Assembly: GCA_008081305.1 (NCBI GenBank) | Contig: VMCP01000118.1 | Location: 1-10,169 of the forward strand | DNA from: Bacteroidota bacterium | Lineage (GTDB): Bacteria; Bacteroidota; Bacteroidia; NS11-12g; UBA955 | Reading direction: 5' to 3' | DNA length: 10,169 nucleotides | In this document: positions 1 through 6,852 of the stretch, one piece after another | How positions within the stretch are numbered: position 1 is the first letter of the stretch | How the letters are laid out: every line of letters starts with the position of its first letter | Notes under the pieces: generated by a model | Seen by the model: only the letters and a program-made list of their open reading frames with translations | Told to the model about the DNA's origin: nothing | Databases searched by the model: none | Translations under genes and position numbers: made by a program

Positions 1-369
1 GGAATGTTCGCAGAATTTGCGAGTATTGCCTTCTTCATCACTTTTGGTCGCGAGCTAATTAAAGATATCCAAGATGAAAAAGGAGACAAGGCACAAGGCT
101 ATCAGACCTTTGCTGTAACCCAAGGACAAACCAAAACTAAAGTGGCTGCTGGTATTATGATTACAATCTCCGCGGCTCTGACAATTTGGGCGGGCATACA
201 ATCACAGAGTGTATTGTTTTGGATATTCAGCGGTGTGATTACGATACCAGCAATGGCATATATACTGTATAAAATACGCTTATCAAAAGAGATCTGTCAC
301 TTTGCGGAAATATCAAAATGGCTCAAAATCACCATGTTTGTTGGTCTACTCTCTTGCTTACTCACCTAA
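1..369 (+). CDS. UbiA-family prenyltransferase, C-terminal part (5' end outside window)
   Basis: This is the last 122 codons of an integral-membrane prenyltransferase; the frame is open from base 1, so the ATG at 4 is probably internal. Just after the edge it carries the second Asp-rich motif of the UbiA family, KDIQDEKGDKAQGYQT (about residues 21-36 of the fragment), which binds the Mg-diphosphate of the polyprenyl substrate. Three hydrophobic segments follow (about residues 51-68, 71-89 and 108-121), as expected for the C-terminal helices. Bacteroidota homologues are often annotated as geranylgeranylglycerol-phosphate geranylgeranyltransferase, but the fragment lacks the first Asp motif and cannot fix the acceptor (quinone ring, chlorophyll-like, glycerol phosphate). 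It ends at TAA 367-369, one base before the stop of the convergent DUF3109 gene. Family assignment is firm; substrate is open. Confidence 0.85.
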   Translation, partial: GMFAEFASIAFFITFGRELIKDIQDEKGDKAQGYQTFAVTQGQTKTKVAAGIMITISAALTIWAGIQSQSVLFWIFSGVITIPAMAYILYKIRLSKEICHFAEISKWLKITMFVGLLSCLLT

Positions 370-370
370 A

Positions 371-952
371 TTAGGCTTTCTTTTCATTTTCCCAGTCACG
401 GGCAATCTCTTCTAGCTTTTCGTACCATATTGCCCCCATTTTACGCGTTAATGCTTCCTTTAAGAACTGATAAACTGGAACTTTAAAATCTTCTCCTGCA
501 ATACAGGCATCGCGACAGATATCCCAATGATGATAATTCATTGCAATATAAGAGCCAAACTTATTAGCACGTATTGGATACAAATGACAGCTTACCGGTT
601 TTTTATAATCAATTTTTCCGTCCATATACGCGCGTTCTATACTACATTCGGTTGTGCCGTCTGTCCTGTAGTTGACAAATACACAGGCTCCATCATTCAT
701 ACACTCCGTCACTAAATCCCCATCACGATCACGCGTCCAAAAGTCATCTTTAGTGATCTTATTGATAGATTCTTCCATCATATAAGGCTTCACTTGATCC
801 AATCGATCTTTTATTTCCTTAATCTCGGAATGCATCAGTGGCGCACCTGCATCTCCTTGAACACAACAGGCACCTTTACATTTGTCTAATTGACAAACGA
901 ACTTTTTCTCAAGAATATCCTCAGATATTAATGCGTCATCGACGATGATCAT
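371..952 (-). CDS. DUF3109 family cysteine-cluster protein
   Basis: A 193-residue soluble protein with no signal peptide. It opens with MIIVDDALISEDIL and then a dense N-terminal cysteine cluster, C20-x4-C25-x3-C29-C30, followed by C84, C90, C103, C122 (in SCHLYPIR), C146 and C150. This pattern and length match the DUF3109 family, widespread in Bacteroidota and related to the YkgJ-type CxxxCC proteins thought to bind zinc or an iron-sulfur centre. No reaction is established for the family, so the metal role is inference. It is the last gene of the leftward operon: its ATG shares the ATGA overlap (949-952) with the purE stop, suggesting translational coupling. Its stop lies one base from the stop of the convergent prenyltransferase gene. 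Confidence 0.88.
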   Translation of the reverse strand: MIIVDDALISEDILEKKFVCQLDKCKGACCVQGDAGAPLMHSEIKEIKDRLDQVKPYMMEESINKITKDDFWTRDRDGDLVTECMNDGACVFVNYRTDGTTECSIERAYMDGKIDYKKPVSCHLYPIRANKFGSYIAMNYHHWDICRDACIAGEDFKVPVYQFLKEALTRKMGAIWYEKLEEIARDWENEKKA

Positions 953-1464
953 GGCATTTGGTTCAAATAAGCATTAGAACCCATGTCTTCTAATTTTTCT
1001 GCTTTATTTAGCACCACCTCTTCCATGTCAGACTTAAATTTCATTACCGCATCCGCGGTTGCTTTATTATGAACTCCAATAATTTGGGCGGCTAGTATGC
1101 CTGCATTTCTAGCTCCATTAATTGCTACAGTAGCAACAGGTACGCCTGGAGGCATTTGGACGATAGAGTACAAACTGTCTATTCCGCTCATCGTTTTACT
1201 CTTCACCGGCACCCCGATCACTGGGAGATGTGTCATGCTCGCCACCATACCTGGTAGGTGAGCAGCTCCTCCAGCACCCGCGATAATAACATGAACCCCA
1301 TTATTTGAGGCCTCTTTTGCATAAGTCACCAAACGATCTGGGGTTCTATGAGCCGATACGATGGTAGTTTCATGCGCTACACCAAGCTCTTCGAGTACTG
1401 CTACAGCTTCATTCATGACGTTTAAATCACTGTCGCTGCCCATGATAATTCCAACTTTATACAT
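949..1464 (-). CDS. purE: N5-carboxyaminoimidazole ribonucleotide mutase PurE
   Basis: A cytosolic purine-biosynthesis enzyme of 171 residues that converts N5-CAIR to CAIR. Family hallmarks are all visible: the GSDSD loop at residues 9-13, SAHRTP at 37-42 carrying the catalytic-region histidine H39, AGAGGAAHLPGM at 62-73 and GVPV at 84-87, then QMPPGVPVATVAI. The length and motifs fit class I PurE, which normally works with PurK, the ATP-dependent enzyme that makes N5-CAIR. No purK lies in this window, although the two are often adjacent in other bacteria. The ATG lies inside the end of pssA (8-base overlap, 1457-1464), and its TGA overlaps the start of the DUF3109 gene, so it sits in the middle of a coupled operon. 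Identification is very secure. Confidence 0.97.
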   Translation of the reverse strand: MYKVGIIMGSDSDLNVMNEAVAVLEELGVAHETTIVSAHRTPDRLVTYAKEASNNGVHVIIAGAGGAAHLPGMVASMTHLPVIGVPVKSKTMSGIDSLYSIVQMPPGVPVATVAINGARNAGILAAQIIGVHNKATADAVMKFKSDMEEVVLNKAEKLEDMGSNAYLNQMP

Positions 1465-2209
1465 AATCTTCTTCAGGTGATGTTTTTCCCTTGTAACTTA
1501 ATAAGGAGAAAAGGATATACAAAATATAAATAAACGCGAGTGACCAAACTCCCGTTAAAACAATCATTAATACCGATGCCAATACAAATGCCAACCGGTA
1601 TTTATTCATGTCATCTACCTTATTGAACTTCAAGGCTAAAAAAGGTATTTCTGAGACCATCAAATAGGCTCCTAACAATGGTAAATACAACCACACATAA
1701 ACGATATTCAATATTTCTGATGGTGGTATGATTAATCCCCATTGATAATTCTCAAACCCTCCTATTTGAAGACTAATAAACGAGAAACTAGCTAGTACTA
1801 ATCCCGTTAGTGGAGTTGGAATTCCAATGAAATATTTAAGTCCTGAAGGCTGCACATTAAACCTCGCCAAACGGTATGCAGCAGCCAAGGGAATCAGCAT
1901 CCAAACATAGGAATTGATGCAAAAACCTGTTGGAGGGCATAAACCTCTAATATCCATCAATGACTTCCAAATCAACCCAGGAACCACACCAAAAGATACC
2001 ACGTCGGCTAAGCTATCCAATTGCATTCCTAGAGGACCTTCTACCTTCAAAGCTCTCGCCGCCATTCCATCAAAGAAATCAAAAACAGAAGAGAGAATAA
2101 TGAGTTGAAACGCGATATGTGTCGTATCTGCCTGTAATGCAAAGGGAATCGCCAAAAGGCCGCAAGCTAGATTTGCTAAGGTTAGCAAATTGGGCACAAA
2201 GCCAAACAT
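1457..2209 (-). CDS. pssA: CDP-diacylglycerol--serine O-phosphatidyltransferase
   Basis: A 250-residue inner-membrane enzyme that transfers phosphatidyl from CDP-diacylglycerol to serine, the first step toward phosphatidylethanolamine. The complete CDP-alcohol phosphotransferase signature D-x2-DG-x2-AR-x8-G-x3-D-x3-D is present: D44, D47-G48, A51-R52, G61, D65, D69. These residues coordinate the metal and the CDP moiety. Several hydrophobic helices follow, up to about residue 240. The N-terminal PNLLTLANLACG and the lack of an obvious glycerol-phosphate-type context favour a PssA of the membrane type over PgsA, but the choice of serine as acceptor is by family resemblance. The ATG at 2209 is 18 bases downstream of the preceding gene's stop; no Shine-Dalgarno is visible. 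The only spacing of any size in this operon lies just upstream. Confidence 0.92.
   Translation of the reverse strand: MFGFVPNLLTLANLACGLLAIPFALQADTTHIAFQLIILSSVFDFFDGMAARALKVEGPLGMQLDSLADVVSFGVVPGLIWKSLMDIRGLCPPTGFCINSYVWMLIPLAAAYRLARFNVQPSGLKYFIGIPTPLTGLVLASFSFISLQIGGFENYQWGLIIPPSEILNIVYVWLYLPLLGAYLMVSEIPFLALKFNKVDDMNKYRLAFVLASVLMIVLTGVWSLAFIYILYILFSLLSYKGKTSPEEDYV
2171..2190. repeat. Perfect 9-bp inverted repeat inside the start of pssA
   Basis: ATTTGCTAA, a 2-base GG centre, then TTAGCAAAT: a perfect inverted repeat located 19-38 bases inside pssA, in codons 7-13 (NLLTLAN). In the mRNA it could fold into an 8-bp stem with a 4-base loop near the ribosome-binding region. Those codons encode a conserved part of the family, so the symmetry may be fortuitous; one such repeat is not very unlikely in 10 kb. 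Confidence 0.4.
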
Positions 2210-2227
2210 AACACGAATTTACTTGAA

Positions 2228-4141
2228 TTAATCCGAAATATATACGGATAAATGCGCAGACAAGCTCCAATATTCCTGAGATCCTAAAGAATAAAGCCTA
2301 TTAAAATATGGCATAGAAGATCCTTTGTATCTCCATATCCCATTTTCAATATTCTTGTAATAAGTCCCACGGATAAAAACCATCAGTTCATTACTTAGGG
2401 TATATCCTATTTGGGCTAATCCACCTGTATTCCAACTACCGTTGGTTATATCAAGTTTTTTTACTTCCGCCGGATTTAATGGGTCTTTTGAAAATGCACG
2501 ATAACGAATCCGTGACCTAGAATAACCCAACCGCCCCAGTACGTGACCATGCCATCGATTTGCTTTTGTTCGTAATCCAAACTTAGCATCTAAACCCCAA
2601 TGCGTGTAAAAATGCTTACCTGTGCTATCTACCAAAAAAGCTTCTTCCTCTAAATTCTCATCCACTAATGTGTAATATCCTCCAAACCCACCAATGAAAG
2701 ACCCTTTACCAATATGTACATCATGACGCAGCCCAAGTAAGTTTCTTTGCATATCTACACCGCTACCTTTGGTAAAGGATTGATAATGAGACCTCAGCGG
2801 CATTTGAAAATCAGGAAATACTTCAATTCCAAAATAGTCAAGGTATACATCTATTGGATTTTCTTGTTTCGGTTGCTCGTAGGCTGATGCTTCCAAGGCA
2901 TTTGATAATTTGACCGTACTTGTATGGTTTACCAATATAAATTTGAACTTCTTTTTAAGGTTGGGCAGTGAACTTCCGTTTTCATTTAAATCATACAAAA
3001 CCATGCCTTCGTGAACTTGATTTTTTATGATATTGACTTCTTGCTCTATTTGAGCGGTTTCTTTCCAATCCTCTGAATGTACATCATCCCCTCTTCCCAT
3101 ATACAAATAACCAATGTTAACCACAGAATCTGCAGAACCGAATAAATCTGTAATGGCTTGATTCAATACACTCTTGTAATTATACCATCCACAATCTAAA
3201 TTGGATGGATTCATAGAAATATGACATCTGCCAAATTGGCCAAAAAATCTTTCATTAGGTTTCTCTTTCAATAAGACCTTTAACCTGTGATACATGGTAT
3301 TTTCACGCCATAAGTATTGTGCAGGTGTTTTATCTAGTTTCTCCCATTTATATACTTCGAGTACACCCCTCACAGACTCTGAATATTCTTTTCTTAATCC
3401 ACAAGCTGCAATCCAAGAGTCGTAAAGCGCATTATTCGCGGTTAGAGAATCTACAAAATCATCCACCTTCAGAGCATAATAATATGGTGGTTCATATTCA
3501 CCTTCATTTACCCCTTCACTATTTGAAATTGTATCATTCACCCTGCTCCTGAAATATGCTAGGCGCTCATTGAATTTACGTTCTGCAAAATCCACGAAAG
3601 CTAGTACTTGTGGTAATATTCTTGGATCAGGTCCTTGAATTTTCAAAGCAGAATCAAAACACTCTGCCAATCTCAGAACTGATAAATCCTCAAACCTCTC
3701 CACGTCAATACCGTGGATATGAATCCGTTTTTCCAGTGGAAGCTGCTGATTCCATCGGTACAGGTTATCAAATAGCTTCATGTATTTTGGAGAAGCAATC
3801 CCTTTGATAGCATTTTCCGCGCGTTGATCTCCATGACGAATAAACCGATTTAAATAGTAGGCACGAGCTGGACTTAATTCAATCAGATAATTCTGATAAC
3901 CCGCATGGTCGTGTAGCAGTCGCATCACTTGAAATTCTACCAATGAATTGAAATCCACTTCTCTATGATTTTCACCACCAAAAACCAAGCGCACCTTCTT
4001 CGCAGACTGAATAAAACTATTCCATTCTTGTGCAGAGAAGCTATCCTTCAATTGATGGATTTCTTGTGCTTTTGGAGCACGCTGCGATAACAAATTACCA
4101 ACGGAAAAAATCAAACAAAAGCATAACAACTTAATCTTCAT
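2228..4141 (-). CDS. Secreted Tiki/EreA/ChaN-like protein with C-terminal predicted beta-barrel
   Basis: A 637-residue envelope protein (numbered from ATG 4141). Residues 1-19 form a signal peptide (MKIKLLCFCLIFSVGNLLS) cut before Q20. Residues about 30-410 resemble the Tiki superfamily, which includes erythromycin esterases and ChaN: VFGGENHREV carries E57 and H59 in a GExH motif, E88 lies in LIELSP, HGIDVERF holds D146, and GQFGRCHI holds H307. Family members are metallo-type proteases, esterases or haem-iron binders, so the substrate cannot be named. From about 465 to the end there are alternating polar/hydrophobic aromatic strands (for example GGFGGYYTLV, GHVLGRLGYSRSRIRY, YWSLSAHLSVYISD), suggesting a small outer-membrane barrel. 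The open frame extends to 4210, but the signal peptide and a strong AAGGAGGT five bases upstream support ATG 4141; an in-frame ATG at 4144 is adjacent. It overlaps the previous gene by 11 bases. Confidence 0.7.
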   Translation of the reverse strand: MKIKLLCFCLIFSVGNLLSQRAPKAQEIHQLKDSFSAQEWNSFIQSAKKVRLVFGGENHREVDFNSLVEFQVMRLLHDHAGYQNYLIELSPARAYYLNRFIRHGDQRAENAIKGIASPKYMKLFDNLYRWNQQLPLEKRIHIHGIDVERFEDLSVLRLAECFDSALKIQGPDPRILPQVLAFVDFAERKFNERLAYFRSRVNDTISNSEGVNEGEYEPPYYYALKVDDFVDSLTANNALYDSWIAACGLRKEYSESVRGVLEVYKWEKLDKTPAQYLWRENTMYHRLKVLLKEKPNERFFGQFGRCHISMNPSNLDCGWYNYKSVLNQAITDLFGSADSVVNIGYLYMGRGDDVHSEDWKETAQIEQEVNIIKNQVHEGMVLYDLNENGSSLPNLKKKFKFILVNHTSTVKLSNALEASAYEQPKQENPIDVYLDYFGIEVFPDFQMPLRSHYQSFTKGSGVDMQRNLLGLRHDVHIGKGSFIGGFGGYYTLVDENLEEEAFLVDSTGKHFYTHWGLDAKFGLRTKANRWHGHVLGRLGYSRSRIRYRAFSKDPLNPAEVKKLDITNGSWNTGGLAQIGYTLSNELMVFIRGTYYKNIENGIWRYKGSSMPYFNRLYSLGSQEYWSLSAHLSVYISD

Positions 4142-5879
4142 CATTACCTCCTTCCTCGAACCTGATACCTGCTGAAAATCCAAAATACCACGCTGAGTGA
4201 GTAAAGTCACTCTCCGTATTTAAATAAACAGATTCTGTTTCCCATTTAGGATTACTCAAGTCTAATTGAGCACCCCCATGGATCCGAAAATATAACAGAG
4301 GTAACTTTAGTGTGGCATGAACATTTACACCCAGACTATGCCCGTTGTTAGAAACATTTGTTATGTCTTGAGTCGGCTTGGCTATATGCTGAGAAAAGCT
4401 ATCTAGCATGGTAAATTTAGCCACCGCATAATTGTACTGCATGCCTAACCCAAGATCAAAAAACCTCTTGCGAAGGGCAGGGTAATAATAGGCCAATTCC
4501 CAATTAGAATATTGAAAAGACAAATTAGGTGCTAACAATTCATTAGAAGTCCCTGACCTCAATGGTGAGGATGTACGCCAAGAAAACTCCATCAACAATG
4601 GCTCGTTTTCATCGGGTTTAACCCAGAACGACACCCCATTCAACTGAAGGTTCTTAATATTGGAGTATCCATTTGTAGATAAATCCGCATTGATTATACT
4701 CAAATTTGGCCTTAATTCCTGTTGCGCGTAGCCTAAACCAAGTTCCACACCTCTGATTTGTACTCTAGATGCAGATTTCTTTTTTGGATCCTTGATCTGC
4801 TTTGTTTTTGAAACGGACTTCCAATCAAATTCATGCAAATTCCAAGATGTAACCATCTTGATACCATCTATGTGCAAAACAGTGTCAATATCGCGTTTAA
4901 CAAAACCCTCTTTTATTTCAATCTGCTTAAAATCAACTCCTTGAACAAAATCGGGCAACCTAGACTTCGAAAATGATTCTAACTCGCGCTCTCCACAGAT
5001 ATACACTTGACGCCCTTCATGAAGTTGCTTTTGGACAATCGGCATCACATGATTTGATAAAGTTGCAAAGTACCGTATGGGCGAATGGTATACCCGATAG
5101 CTATCGGAAACATGTTCAATCCTTGAGAGAATGGATGCATCAAAACCAAAGGTATCTGACCCCAATAAACGTTGCCAGAATTCAACAGAATCTTGAATGA
5201 GTTTAGTCGTTCTGAATAAATTAAAATCAGCATTTATATCCGCATCCTGAGAGGAATTATGCTCCTCTGCTTTAATATCATAGTATTTCACATAGGCCGC
5301 TACTGCACGAATAGGCAATCTGTCTGACAAGGTCCTTTCATCACGTACTCGATCTTCCAATACCCACAGCAACGATTGTCTTCTTCGATTGATGGACCCT
5401 AATTGTATAGACGGATCTATGGGGAACACGCGGTGTTTTTTAAATCTCTTTTTAACCGAGGGGCTTTGATTGGACATCCACTCAGAAAAACCCCTGATCA
5501 TGAACGTTGGAAAGTTACTCCAGCCATCGTATTCTACTTTCGTTAAAATCTGCTCTAATCGATCAAGCTTTCCATCCAAAACAAGATTTATACAATACGA
5601 TTCTAATAGGTCGATAGGCGACCAAAACACACATGAATCTAATGTTGTTGAATCTTGATTAACCGCATAGATCGCGGTTAATACATTAAAAAACTCTTGC
5701 TTGTTAGGGTCGTGAAATAACTCGTTCGTATCAATAGAGTTCTCCAACCAATAAACCTGCTGTTTAATACTTGAGTCTATCGAGCTTTGAGCGCTCAATC
5801 TAATGCATAAGAAAATCGCCAGCACCGATACACTTAGGCGCTGAGACAAATTTATTAACCCTTCTTTTTTCTTACACAA
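4131..5879 (-). CDS. Secreted protein with degenerate Tiki/EreA-like domain and C-terminal predicted beta-barrel
   Basis: Up to 582 residues, not recognised as a named family. A signal peptide (hydrophobic SVSVLAIFLCIRLSA) ends before Q31. The soluble region, about 40-345, can be aligned by eye with the next gene product: LFHDPNKQEFFNVL against VFGGENHREVDFNSL, VFWSP against IELSP, and PIDPS against GIDVE. The active-site positions are replaced by P58, K60, F85 and E299, so it looks like a pseudoenzyme. From about residue 374, alternating strands (RVQIRGVELGLGYAQ, FFDLGLGMQYNYAVAKF, AWYFGFSAGIRF) suggest an outer-membrane barrel whose last strand ends in F, followed by an acidic tail EEGGNDED encoded by the overlap with the next gene. 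There is no ATG start: TTG 5879 (overlapping yicC by 8 bases) or TTG 5849, which has AGAAGGG eight bases before it, are the candidates. Confidence 0.65.
   Translation of the reverse strand: MCKKKEGLINLSQRLSVSVLAIFLCIRLSAQSSIDSSIKQQVYWLENSIDTNELFHDPNKQEFFNVLTAIYAVNQDSTTLDSCVFWSPIDLLESYCINLVLDGKLDRLEQILTKVEYDGWSNFPTFMIRGFSEWMSNQSPSVKKRFKKHRVFPIDPSIQLGSINRRRQSLLWVLEDRVRDERTLSDRLPIRAVAAYVKYYDIKAEEHNSSQDADINADFNLFRTTKLIQDSVEFWQRLLGSDTFGFDASILSRIEHVSDSYRVYHSPIRYFATLSNHVMPIVQKQLHEGRQVYICGERELESFSKSRLPDFVQGVDFKQIEIKEGFVKRDIDTVLHIDGIKMVTSWNLHEFDWKSVSKTKQIKDPKKKSASRVQIRGVELGLGYAQQELRPNLSIINADLSTNGYSNIKNLQLNGVSFWVKPDENEPLLMEFSWRTSSPLRSGTSNELLAPNLSFQYSNWELAYYYPALRKRFFDLGLGMQYNYAVAKFTMLDSFSQHIAKPTQDITNVSNNGHSLGVNVHATLKLPLLYFRIHGGAQLDLSNPKWETESVYLNTESDFTHSAWYFGFSAGIRFEEGGNDED
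4146..4153 (-). promoter_or_regulatory. Strong Shine-Dalgarno deciding the start at 4141
   Basis: On the minus strand AAGGAGGT precedes a double ATG: GGAGG is 5 bases from the ATG at 4141 and 2 from the ATG at 4144. It lies within the last codons (EEGGNDED) of the preceding gene, so ribosomes terminating there could restart at once. Strong SD sequences are rare in Bacteroidota, where the ribosome's anti-SD is known to be sequestered in Flavobacterium, so its real use is uncertain. Confidence 0.5.
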
Positions 5880-6759
5880 TGTTTAAAACCTGCTCTTTAA
5901 TTTGTTCTAGCTTTTCTTTCATTTGAACCACACGCTCCTGCATCAGAAAGTAATTACTTTTTACTCCAAGTGTATTCATCTCTCGACCCATTTCTTGGGA
6001 AATAAAATTCAATTTACGACCAGTTGGTTCCTTATCCAGCGTTTCATTGAAGTATTTAATGTGTTGCCCTAAGCGTTGCTTCTCCTCTGCAATATCCCAT
6101 TTGTCGAGGTACAAAAGTATTTCCTGTTCTAATCGATTTTCGTCAATATTCGATTCCTTCACATGCTCTAGCACATTCCCGTAAACGCGTTCCCTTAAAG
6201 CCTCGCGACGATTATCTTCCTCGTGCTCGATGATGGTTAGGTCATCCGATATTGACTTAACCAGTTCTTTTAATTTCTCTCCGGTGGCGCGACCTTCGGT
6301 AATCCTGAATTCATTCAATTGGGTTGCAGCCTCAAGCGTCACCTCTAATACTTTGGATTTCAACTCCTCTGGCACCTCTTTATCACCGGTATTGATCACA
6401 TCTGGAACCCGTATAATATCTCGTAATGGATCATTCATAGGTATGCTAAGGGAATCTGATATTTTCTTCATAGCCGCATAATGTGATTGTGCAACCTCTA
6501 AATTTACCTGAACGCGCTCCTCTGGCGGTCTGGTATCCTCCCATCGGATACTATAAGAAACAGAAACGGTGCCACGTTCAAGCATTTCCCCTAGCTTTTT
6601 GCGTATCAATGCATCCATTTCTCCTAGATATCGAGGTAAACGGATATCCGCTTCAAAATATCGGCCGTTTAGTGCTTTAATTTCACAAGAAATGGTGGCT
6701 TGATCGCCTTCCCAACGGCTCTTTCCAAAGCCCGTCATACTTTTAATCTGCTTACTCAC
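5872..6759 (-). CDS. yicC: YicC family protein (endoribonuclease-type)
   Basis: A cytosolic protein of 295 residues from the chosen start. The N terminus KSMTGFGKS and the C-terminal block GRKLNFISQEMGREMNTLGVKS, with DIAEEKQRLGQH before it, are the two conserved ends of the YicC/DUF1732 family; length is close to that of E. coli YicC (287). E. coli YicC has been reported to act as an RNase affecting the small RNA RyhB; the role here is by analogy. The family normally starts a few residues before SMTGFG, so I place the start at GTG 6759 (MSKQIKSMTGFG). TTG 6792 and ATG 6738 are alternatives. It is the first gene of the leftward operon, facing the cyclase gene. In many bacteria guanylate kinase follows yicC; here two envelope-protein genes do instead. 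Confidence 0.9.
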   Translation of the reverse strand: MSKQIKSMTGFGKSRWEGDQATISCEIKALNGRYFEADIRLPRYLGEMDALIRKKLGEMLERGTVSVSYSIRWEDTRPPEERVQVNLEVAQSHYAAMKKISDSLSIPMNDPLRDIIRVPDVINTGDKEVPEELKSKVLEVTLEAATQLNEFRITEGRATGEKLKELVKSISDDLTIIEHEEDNRREALRERVYGNVLEHVKESNIDENRLEQEILLYLDKWDIAEEKQRLGQHIKYFNETLDKEPTGRKLNFISQEMGREMNTLGVKSNYFLMQERVVQMKEKLEQIKEQVLNIV

Positions 6760-6765
6760 GAAAAG

Positions 6766-6773
6766 CGAAAATA
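6766..6773 (-). promoter_or_regulatory. Possible -7 box for the yicC operon
   Basis: TATTTTCG on the minus strand differs by one base from the Bacteroidota -7 consensus TAnnTTTG. A TTG lies 16 bases upstream (6790-6792), slightly short for the usual -33 spacing. Its end is 6 bases from GTG 6759, which would make the transcript begin at or very near the start codon. Weak evidence; the exact start of yicC is also uncertain. Confidence 0.2.
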
Positions 6774-6794
6774 CGGAAATTTCATCGCTCAAGT

Positions 6795-6820
6795 CAGGTT
6801 TAAATCGTATTTAAAACCTG
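6795..6820. repeat. Imperfect inverted repeat in the divergent promoter region (operator candidate)
   Basis: CAGGTTTAAAT (6795-6805), spacer CGT, then ATTTAAAACCTG (6809-6820): the arms are complementary over 11 bases with one bulged A. It sits between the two divergent start codons, and its right arm reaches the expected -33 position of the rightward promoter. It could be the binding site of a dimeric regulator controlling both operons. It lacks a T-run, so it is not a typical intrinsic terminator. Confidence 0.5.
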
Positions 6821-6838
6821 GTAGACACCCAAATATCC

Positions 6839-6846
6839 TATTTTTG
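6839..6846 (+). promoter_or_regulatory. -7 promoter box TATTTTTG for the cyclase-bshB1-VWA operon
   Basis: TATTTTTG matches the Bacteroidota consensus TAnnTTTG exactly. CTG at 6818-6820, 18 bases upstream, is a one-mismatch -33 TTG element. Counting the final G as -7, transcription would start at about 6853, the A of the ATG, implying a leaderless message. The start point is inferred from geometry only. Confidence 0.4.
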
Positions 6847-6852
6847 AATGAC

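Noticed and set aside
3319..3807. Plus-strand open frames opposite the Tiki-like gene
   Set aside because: Low-complexity translations, antisense to a long coding region with a coherent domain layout.
4145..4210. Upstream extension of the Tiki-like gene to 4210 (extra MTLLTQRGILDFQQV...)
   Set aside because: The extension has no signal-peptide character, overlaps the preceding gene by 80 bases, and the signal peptide with AAGGAGGT fits the start at 4141.
4973..5233. Short open frames on both strands inside the degenerate partner gene
   Set aside because: Shadows of the 582-residue frame, with no start signal or homology.
6760..6792. TTG 6792 as the start of yicC
   Set aside because: It adds 11 residues not typical of the family ahead of KSMTGFG; GTG 6759 gives the usual short N terminus. 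Not excluded.
6700..6852. Upstream extension of the cyclase gene
   Set aside because: It runs antisense through the start of yicC and would bury the lipoprotein signal peptide 51 residues inside the protein.
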